Shown: in pieces, positions 57,715-64,000 of the stretch
Layout: each line of letters starts with the position of its first letter
How positions within the stretch are numbered: position 1 is the stretch's first letter
Assembly: GCA_946811695.1 (NCBI GenBank)
Contig: OX328131.1
Span: forward strand, 11,999,141 to 12,063,140
Origin: Gonocerus acuteangulatus
Taxonomy: Eukaryota; Arthropoda; Insecta; Hemiptera; Coreidae
Direction: 5' to 3'
Length of the DNA stretch: 64,000 nucleotides
The notes under the pieces: generated by a model
What the model saw: only the letters and a program-made list of their open reading frames with translations
What the model was told of the DNA's origin: nothing
Database searches by the model: none
Program-made: the position numbers and the translations under genes

Positions 57715-57885
57715 ATATTACTGCAAATAGAGAGAGATAAAGTAGATCATCTCCTGGAGGATCCATGTTGAAAACTGACAAACCTGTCCGGTACACCTGA
57801 ACAGTGTGGGTCACAGGTAGCCCGGACAGGTGCACCTCACGGGTATACCTGTCCGGTCTACCTCATAGTGTGTGGCCGGCCTTTA

Positions 57886-58118
57886 GGATCTTAGTTACAC
57901 ATCAACGTTTGTAGGAGTAACTTATGAATGGGAGAGAAGATAACACTTAATCCCAAGTCAAAAATTCCCACTTACTGAACAAAACTGACAAAATGATTTT
58001 TTTTTTTAAACAGAAAAATTTAATAGTTAAAATTTATGGAAAATTGTCTCTCCTGAACAATTACAAATACGTGACACGGTGTCCTTTACGTCTGGATTAC
58101 TAATATAAAGATATGTAA
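57886..58118. repeat. spacer with a repeat shared with 63.15 kb
   Basis: About 58015-58105 (TTATGGAAAATTG, CTCCTGAACAAT, GGTGTCCTTTAC) resembles 63140-63215. It is also the target of the LINE that follows. Nature unknown. Confidence 0.5.
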
Positions 58119-58666
58119 CCTCGGCACGGAAAACCTCATCTCAAGACACTAGGCGAGATGAGGTGGTTCTGTCGAGGATTAGAATTGGACATACTAATCT
58201 CACTCATGCATATTTATTTAAAAAAGAATTAAGGCCTGAATGCAGAGCTTGTGGCGAATATCTTACTATCAAACACATTTTTACTGAATGCAGAGCCTAC
58301 GAATCCGCTCGGAACCAAATGGACATTCATGGTCCTCTCTGTGATATACTTGGAGACGACCATGAATCAAGCCAGAGAGCGTTGAGTTTTTCGAGAGCCA
58401 CTGAGCTATTTAATAAAATATAATAAGCAATTATTTACAAAAAAAAAATTAATAATTCAAATATTAAAATATTAAACATTTCAGATCATTAGTTTCAATA
58501 TTAGTGTATTTTGCTTTCAACAACTTTTTTTTCTCATTATTATTATTTCCTCTAATACATTTTGACTTACTTAGGCAATAATTTCAGATTTATATATATA
58601 TATATATATATATATAAGGCTTTAAATGTCAGAAGGCAACAATGACCCGTGTGCTTGAATTTGCCT

Positions 58667-58710
<44 letters not shown>
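58119..58710 (+). mobile_element. 5'-truncated LINE with poly-A and target duplication
   Basis: Flanked by AGATATGTAA (58109-58118 and, after the A run, 58710-58719). The insert carries the polymerase end, a 3' UTR with a short (TA)n (58591-58613), the terminus AATGACCCGTGTGCTTGAAT and about 38 A. Same family as 16646-17517. Confidence 0.88.
58120..58423 (+). pseudogene. LINE polymerase C-terminal end with zinc-knuckle-like motif
   Basis: The frame runs TRRDEVVLSRIRIGHTNLTH, then PECRACGEYLTIKHIFTECR and RATELFNKI to the stop. The CxxC...HxxxxC spacing after RIGHT is the C-terminal signature of several insect LINE polymerases (I/ingi- and Jockey-like), following the RNase H region. Only this end was copied into the genome here. 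The frame is intact, so the insertion is young. Confidence 0.82.
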
Positions 58711-58712
<2 letters not shown>

Positions 58713-59218
58713 TATGTAATACCATTATTGCTTTCCGGTGCCATTTACATTATACCAAGCTGGTTAAAACAACATTTTTACATAATATAAACTGATTAAT
58801 ATTAATACTTTGTAAATTAATGAAAAATTATTTATTTTTTCTTTTAAACTAGAACACTTATCAGCGAACTGTGCACTTTCAACTTCTCGGTCAAGGATGA
58901 AGAATTTCTGCCAAGTGATATCGGTCCGTGACTTTCTACCAGCTGAGTCAGCAATGGAAATAGCATCCTACGTCAGGGGTTCATGCGGGCATGAATACAC
59001 TGATCCTAACGGCAGTTTACACTAACGCATGATTTTATGGAAGATATTTGGCGCATATATAACTACCACTATTACAAGCCGAAATAGCGACCACAACAAA
59101 TATTTCAGAAATGACAAAATACATTTTCATGGTTTCGCCTTCAATGTGATGGTAGAACAAAAGCTTCCCCAATCACCATCTACAATGCATAATATAATTT
59201 ACAAAGACAGTGTACAAA
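58711..59218. other. no gene seen
   Basis: AT-rich, then a mixed stretch 58850-59218; a 75-codon frame at 59029 runs into the LINE fragment in the wrong frame. Confidence 0.4.
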
Positions 59219-59516
59219 TAGCACTGGAGCCTGGAGTTCCAGTATCCGGAATGTAAGGCGAGAAGAAGTCGTGCTTACTAGACTAAGAATCGGACATTCA
59301 CACTTGACACGTTCATATTTAATGACAAAACAGGACAAACCGAATTGTACACTTTGCAACGTTCCACTTACAATTAAACACCTACTTACAGACTGCAGAG
59401 AAGGAGAAAACATTGACTTACCACATGATTTACACGAACTACTTACAGAGGACAGTACACACATAGACAATATAGTAAAATATCTGATACTTAAAAAGAA
59501 ATTCCAACTTTTTTAA
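59219..59516 (+). pseudogene. LINE polymerase C-terminal end with zinc-knuckle-like motif
   Basis: The frame gives WSSSIRNVRREEVVLTRLRI, then GHSHLTRSYLM, PNCTLCNVPLTIKHLLTDCR and KKKFQLF with stop. The same RIGH...CxxC...HxxxxC signature occurs at 58120-58423, but the sequence is clearly diverged and the region after the last Cys is different and shorter. No catalytic domains are present. Confidence 0.8.
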
Positions 59517-59842
59517 TACACTATTGATTATTTAACAGTAAAATTTATTTAACATTATAATTCATTTAAAATTACAAGTTTTGTAGGTATATATAATATA
59601 TTTTCATGTTAAATTTTTTAATTAAAACATTTATTAATTTTAATTTATTTCTGTTGTATATTCCATCTGAATGCTGAACTTTAATATTTTATGAAATATA
59701 TTCCCAATTATTCATTGTTTTTTGTTTATATTTGTAAGACATGTTTATACGGTGCTGTATAATTGTTAGCTTTGTTCGCACATTGACCTAAAGAGCATAT
59801 CGCCTCGTTGTGACATCTCAATAAATAAATAAATAAAAAATA
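59219..59842 (+). mobile_element. second LINE tail of the same general type
   Basis: Coding end (59219-59516) plus an AT-rich 3' UTR that ends GCCTCGTTGTGACATCTCA and a (TAAA)n tail. The 3' UTR and tail are unlike those of 58119-58710, so this is a different family. No target duplication was seen and the 5' boundary is approximate. Confidence 0.7.
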
Positions 59843-59968
59843 GTACTGAAAAAGTTAGTATCAGAGATTTTCTTCCACTTAACCCTTTTTTACGGACAAC
59901 TTTCTTATTCAGCACATAAGGTTCTTACAAAAAAAATCAGCCTGGAATGAAACCAAAATCGTGAATGC
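59843..59968. other. short spacer
   Basis: Nothing recognised. Confidence 0.4.
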
Positions 59969-61067
59969 AACGCCGTTTTCTCGGACTGAGGTGATCCTGT
60001 TGAAGTTTATGCCTAAACTGTTTAATGCTTGCTCTACACCAAACGCCGTTTTCTCGGATTGAGGTGATCCTGTTGAAGTTTATGCCTAAACTGTTTAATG
60101 CTTGCTCTACACCAAACGCCGTTTTCTCGGACTGAGGTGATCCTGTTGAAGTTTATGCCTAAACTGTTTAATGCTTGCTCTACACCAAACGCCGTTTTCT
60201 CGGACTGAGGTGATCCTGTTGAAGTTTATGCCTAAACTGTTTAATGCTTGCTCTACACCAAACGCCGTTCTCTCGGACTGAGGTGATCCTGTTGAAGTTT
60301 ATGCCTAAACTGTTTAATGCTTGCTCTACACTAAACGCCGTTTTCTCGGACTGAGGTGATCCTGTTGAAGTTTATGCCTAAACTGTTTAATGCTTGCTCT
60401 ACACCAAACGCCGTTCTCTCGGACTGAGGTGATCCTGTTGAAGTTTATGCCTAAACTGTTTAATGCTTGCTCTACACCAAACGCCGTTTTCTCGGACTGA
60501 GGTGATCCTGTAGAAGTTTATGCCTAAACTGTTTAATGCTTGCTCTACACCAAACGCCGTTTTCTCGGACTGAGGTGATCCTGTTGAAGTTTATGCCTAA
60601 ACTGTTTAATGCTTGCTCTACACCAAACGCCGTTTTCTCGGACTGAGGTGATCCTGTTGAAGTTTATGCCTAAACTGTTTAATGCTTGCTCTACACCAAA
60701 CGCCGTTTTCTCGGACTGAGGTGATCCTGTAGAAGTTTATGCCTAAACTGTTTAATGCTTGCTCTACACCAAACGCCGTTTTCTCGGACTGAGGTGATCC
60801 TGTTGAAGTTTATGCCTAAACTGTTTAATGCTTGCTCTACACCAAACGCCGTTTTCTCGGACTGAGGTGATCCTGTTGAAGTTTATGCCTAAACTGTTTA
60901 ATGCTTGCTCTACACCAAACGCCGTTTTCTCGGACTGAGGTGATCCTGTTGAAGTTTATGCCTAAACTGTTTAATGCTTGCTCTACACCAAACGCCGTTT
61001 TCTCGGACTGAGGTGATCCTGTTGAAGTTTATGCCTAAACTGTTTAATACTTGCTCTACACCAAACG
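59969..61067 (+). repeat. 73-bp satellite, 15 units
   Basis: Unit AACGCCGTTTTCTCGGACTG plus 53 bases ending GCTCTACACC(A). Fifteen consecutive units; differences are a few single-base changes, such as GTTCTC for GTTTTC and TGTAGAAG for TGTTGAAG shared between non-adjacent units. 73 is not a multiple of three, and no frame stays open. Confidence 0.97.
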
Positions 61068-61746
61068 TAGCCAACATTTACATGTTTCCTTTTAGGTGGA
61101 TGTCAGAAAAGGGCAAAATATAACTCAACTCTTTATGGAAGTGTCCGAAATAATAAAAAAATTCAACAGTTTTCGAAAACCGTTGAGGGTAAATCAGCCC
61201 AAAATTGGTTCGATTCCTCACGTAGATATATATGCGTTGAGCGTATTTTTGCAAGTTTACCGAAAGCCCTGGGGAAAGTCCCCAATTCAACTTTTCTTAA
61301 TTTTTGTATTCTCCCTGCAGTTTTAGATTTTCCTTAAAGAGACCATTCATTTGATACCCCACATAAAGGGGTTCAGAAGGGACAATGGGTTTCCGAAGGA
61401 ACAACAAGCACAAAACGAGCACCCCCTACCTGGGAACGGAGCCAAACACAACTTCTCAGGGGTTTTCTATTTTGCCTTAATGAACACCCTAATGACTATC
61501 TTCCTGCAAAATGTCAAGTTTCTAGCTCTTTAGGAAGTGTCTAATAATTTCGATGAGTGAGTGAGTCCTATAAATTCCCATTTTCCATCGTCAATATTTC
61601 AGAGAAGCTTCAATATAGAATTATCTGACTTTCCAATTTTACTCACATCTATTAGTATAATATCTGTGTAAAATTTCATAAGTTTATCTTTAATGGGTTC
61701 AAAGTTACGTGAGGGTAAAAATATTGGAGCTATACTTTATTTAATA
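61068..61746. other. no gene seen
   Basis: Includes GATGAGTGAGTGAGTCC near 61553, a word that looks like a repeat end but has no second copy here. Confidence 0.4.
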
Positions 61747-62461
61747 CCATCTGTTACCCGGCGTGCCATGCTACACCTACTTTCTGCATATAGAAAAGCC
61801 TAAATAAATTAGAAACCAAATAAGTATTATTAAAATCTAATAACACGAATCTGTAACTTTTTCGAACCCGTGACCTCCCAATTGTGTGTCCTAGACGACT
61901 TTGACCTAACCTATAACACCCCCCGTGATAGATCAAGACATACATGTATGCCAAGTTTGGTAAAAATCGGTCTAACGGTGTGGATTTTTATTAAAAAACA
62001 AAAAACATATAGGCAGCAGCTGGTTTACGTTTTTGATCTGGCCTATGACAATCCCCTGATCAAGACCAACCTGTGTGCCCAGTTTGATCAAAATCTGTTA
62101 AACGGTGTGGATTTTTATAGGGAACAAAAATACAGACAGACAGCTGGTAGAGGTTTTTGACCTAGCTTACACACGGACGAACGGTGTGGATTTGTATAAG
62201 GGACAAACATACAGACAGACAGCTGGTAGACGTTTTTGACTTAGCCTACGACACTCCCCAGATTAAGATCTACATGTGTACCGAGTTTAGTCAAAATCGG
62301 ACGAATGGTGTGGATTTGTATAAGGGACAAACATACAGAGAGACAGCTGTTAGATTTTTTTGACCTAGCCTAGGAGATTTTGCGTTTCAAGAGGAGATTT
62401 GTATAAGGAACAAACAAACAGACAGGCATACACACAGACACGTGGTTTATATATATATAGA
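61747..62461 (-). mobile_element. non-autonomous Helitron, family C, copy 4
   Basis: Minus strand begins TCTATATATATATAAACCACG (ending 62461) and ends GGCACGCCGGGTAACAG with the terminal CTAG mutated (61747-61750). It is highly similar to copy 3 through the first repeats; one internal repeat is partly deleted near 62165-62185. Confidence 0.78.
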
Positions 62462-63217
62462 TACACAGACTATGCGTTGCCCCAAACTTGCCCTGGTGCA
62501 GTATAGTACGTCAAGATGATATAAGCAACATGTTCTTTAATTGGACCGGTTCATCATATGGGCCTCACAAGGCCATTATGAGAGAAAGTTGATTACGAAT
62601 AACCCTTAAGGTACTCCACGACCAATCCATACTTATACGGTCTTATACGGAGGTTAAAGCGAGAATCCATCGGATTGAAGGGGCAGAAAAGCGTGTAGAT
62701 CGGGCGAAAGCAGACACGAAAACCTTTGATCGAACGACGAAAGTGCTCTTGCACAATTTCTTCCTTTAGAAGAAAGTGAGATAACACTAGGTCTTGGCTC
62801 GTTTTACTTCCTTCCAAAGAGTACCAGAACTTATATCTTTACCTCTGAAGTGAAGAACCCCATGTCCATTTTTTTATTAAATTCACTAAATAAAATGTTC
62901 TTAATGTAAATTTTTCGATCCATATAATGGTATAGGGCACTATTTCCTGCTCCCATAAATAACGAAGATAAGACAGTAAAAAAAAAATCATGTATGTTTT
63001 CATTAGAGGTAAAAGACAACATGTGGAGGACTTGGTTTTGTTTGACTATGATCAATACTTACAATTACCTATCAATGCCAATAACAATGAGAACAAATTT
63101 CTTTAAACTGTTTGTATAAGTAACGAAGAAACAAATTTTAATAGCTTAAAGTTATGGAAAATTGGCCCTCCTGAACAATAAAAAATATGTGATATGGTGT
63201 CCTTTACCTCCGGCGTA

Positions 63218-63221
<4 letters not shown>
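62462..63221. other. no gene supported
   Basis: Minus-strand frames of 74 codons (62593-62817, 62831-63055) lack known motifs. About 63140-63215 resembles 58015-58105. Confidence 0.4.

Positions 63222-63281
<60 letters not shown>
63222..63281. repeat. (TA)n microsatellite
   Basis: About 60 bp of TA, directly against the outer end of the hammerhead inverted repeat. Confidence 0.95.
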
Positions 63282-63284
<3 letters not shown>

Positions 63285-63741
63285 GCGTTTCGTTCTTTTA
63301 GGCTTAGGGTCGGGAAAAAGTAGTACTTCCTTGTGTCACACCACTTTATTTTTTCTGCCCTACATGTTTCGTGCTTAATTCATTCGCACCTCATCAGGGG
63401 CACTTCTGCAACCAAATCCATTTTTGTACCTCCCAATATTAAACATATTTAAAATATACAAAATTTTTTAAAAGTCCAGATTTTAAAATAACTTTAACAA
63501 ACATTTTTTAAAAGTCCTACCTTGCTAAGAAGTCCTCTCGTCTCCTCATGTATCTTCTACGGAGGCAGGGGTAATACTAGTCATGTCCTAAGCCTACCAA
63601 TATGGCCGCGTCTTTATCTATATGTGGTATTTGTAAAGTCCGATTAAGCACGAAACATGTAGGGCAGAAAAAATAAAGTGGTGTGACACAAGGAAGTACT
63701 ACTTTTTCCCGACCCTAAGCCTAAAAGAACGAAACGCATTA
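63281..63741. mobile_element. inverted repeat with hammerhead, Penelope-like
   Basis: Arms 63281-63378 and 63646-63741 are near-perfect inverted copies, outermost TAATGCGTTTCGTTC. The left arm continues into a full hammerhead on minus; the right arm keeps only its 3' half (TTAAGCACGAAACATGTAGG). (TA)n tracts flank both outer sides (63222-63281; 63774-63812). Confidence 0.75.
63354..63404 (-). ncRNA. hammerhead ribozyme motif, best helix I
   Basis: Minus strand: helix I TGCCC with GGGCA (5 bp), CTGATGA (63391-63397), helix II GTGC/GCAC with an 11-base loop, GAAA, helix III palindrome ACATGT, cleavage after GTA. All invariant core residues are present. Confidence 0.78.
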
Positions 63742-63769
63742 AGAAATATTTTGGGTCATCCACAAGAAT

Positions 63770-63773
<4 letters not shown>

Positions 63774-63822
<49 letters not shown>
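63774..63822. repeat. (TA)n(CA)n microsatellite
   Basis: TA tract followed by about five CA units. Confidence 0.95.
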
Positions 63823-63824
<2 letters not shown>

Positions 63825-63924
63825 GATACCGATAAAAGTTATTATTATTAAAGTGGTGATAATAGAAGTGCTCTATTGGTAATATGGTATGGTGTTACAG
63901 TATTTGGTAAGTCTTAGGTGTGAA

Positions 63925-64000
63925 GGATTAAATATTTATTTAAATTTTAACGTCCATTATTATTAACTAAGAATTTTTGGACGGGCTATCTATAAGTTAC
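63925..64000 (-). mobile_element. SINE family 2 tail, cut by window edge
   Basis: TTTAAATTTTAACGTCCATTA on plus is the inverted family-2 tail; the body continues beyond the window. Confidence 0.6.

Larger units (their letters stand above)
56913..57882. mobile_element. PIF/Harbinger DNA transposon, internally decayed
   Basis: Ends GGGCCGCCACACACTATGAG and, inverted at the right, AGGCCGGCCACACACTATGA; the 3-bp target duplication is TTA (56910-56912 and 57883-57885), as usual for this superfamily. Both ends also fold back on themselves (ACCGGACAGGT / ACCTGTCCGGT). The interior holds remnants of both genes expected for Harbinger, convergent: a MADF/Myb-like gene on plus and a transposase on minus. 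At 970 bp it is far below autonomous size. Confidence 0.9.

Overview
The window looks like gene-poor nuclear DNA from an arthropod, most likely an insect. It is very AT-rich, full of (TA)n microsatellites, and packed with eukaryotic transposable elements: Helitrons, Helentron-like elements, hAT and PIF/Harbinger DNA elements, Jockey-type and other LINEs, Penelope-like elements and tRNA- or 5S-derived SINEs. I found no bacterial features, no CRISPR and no convincing host gene. The species cannot be fixed from the sequence. Nearly every long reading frame is a microsatellite translation, a minisatellite translation or a decayed retroelement or transposase fragment.

Layout. 0-9 kb: a Penelope-like end with a hammerhead ribozyme motif, three SINEs, a Helitron (1683-3467) holding a long-inverted-repeat element, a Helentron-like element (3796-4870), a 25-bp G-rich satellite, and a long-TIR element (6411-8547) split by a second Helentron-like element. 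9-21 kb: nested TIR elements, a purine tract, a hAT element with a perfect 8-bp target duplication (11294-12613), a LINE ORF1 pseudogene, a second Helitron containing a LINE tail that itself contains a hammerhead inverted repeat, and a third Helentron-like copy. 21-31 kb: a second Helentron-like family with a duplicated 5' end and a nested Penelope piece, a 5S-derived SINE, a LINE reverse-transcriptase pseudogene and a 39-bp minisatellite. 31-45 kb: more Helentron-like copies, one split by a Penelope fragment that carries both the GIY-YIG endonuclease end and a hammerhead; a 69-bp higher-order satellite; a 125-bp-arm hammerhead palindrome; a Jockey fragment; and a hAT-like foldback. 45-64 kb: further copies of the same families, a PIF/Harbinger element with remnants of both genes, two related LINE tails, a 15-copy 73-bp satellite, and a last hammerhead inverted repeat.

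How it fits together. The region grew by insertion into insertion. Target duplications and A|T or T|T insertion points let at least seven nesting events be read directly. The most interesting content is RNA-level. Eight complete hammerhead cores of five sequence families lie in 64 kb, three pairs or half-pairs as inverted repeats, and one sits in the same insertion as a Penelope endonuclease. All eight keep a palindromic helix III, as expected if they act as dimers. A second theme is a shared design: two unrelated-sequence families have matching ends and a central (TA)n, three SINE heads share one tail, and a short motif recurs across otherwise unrelated element families.
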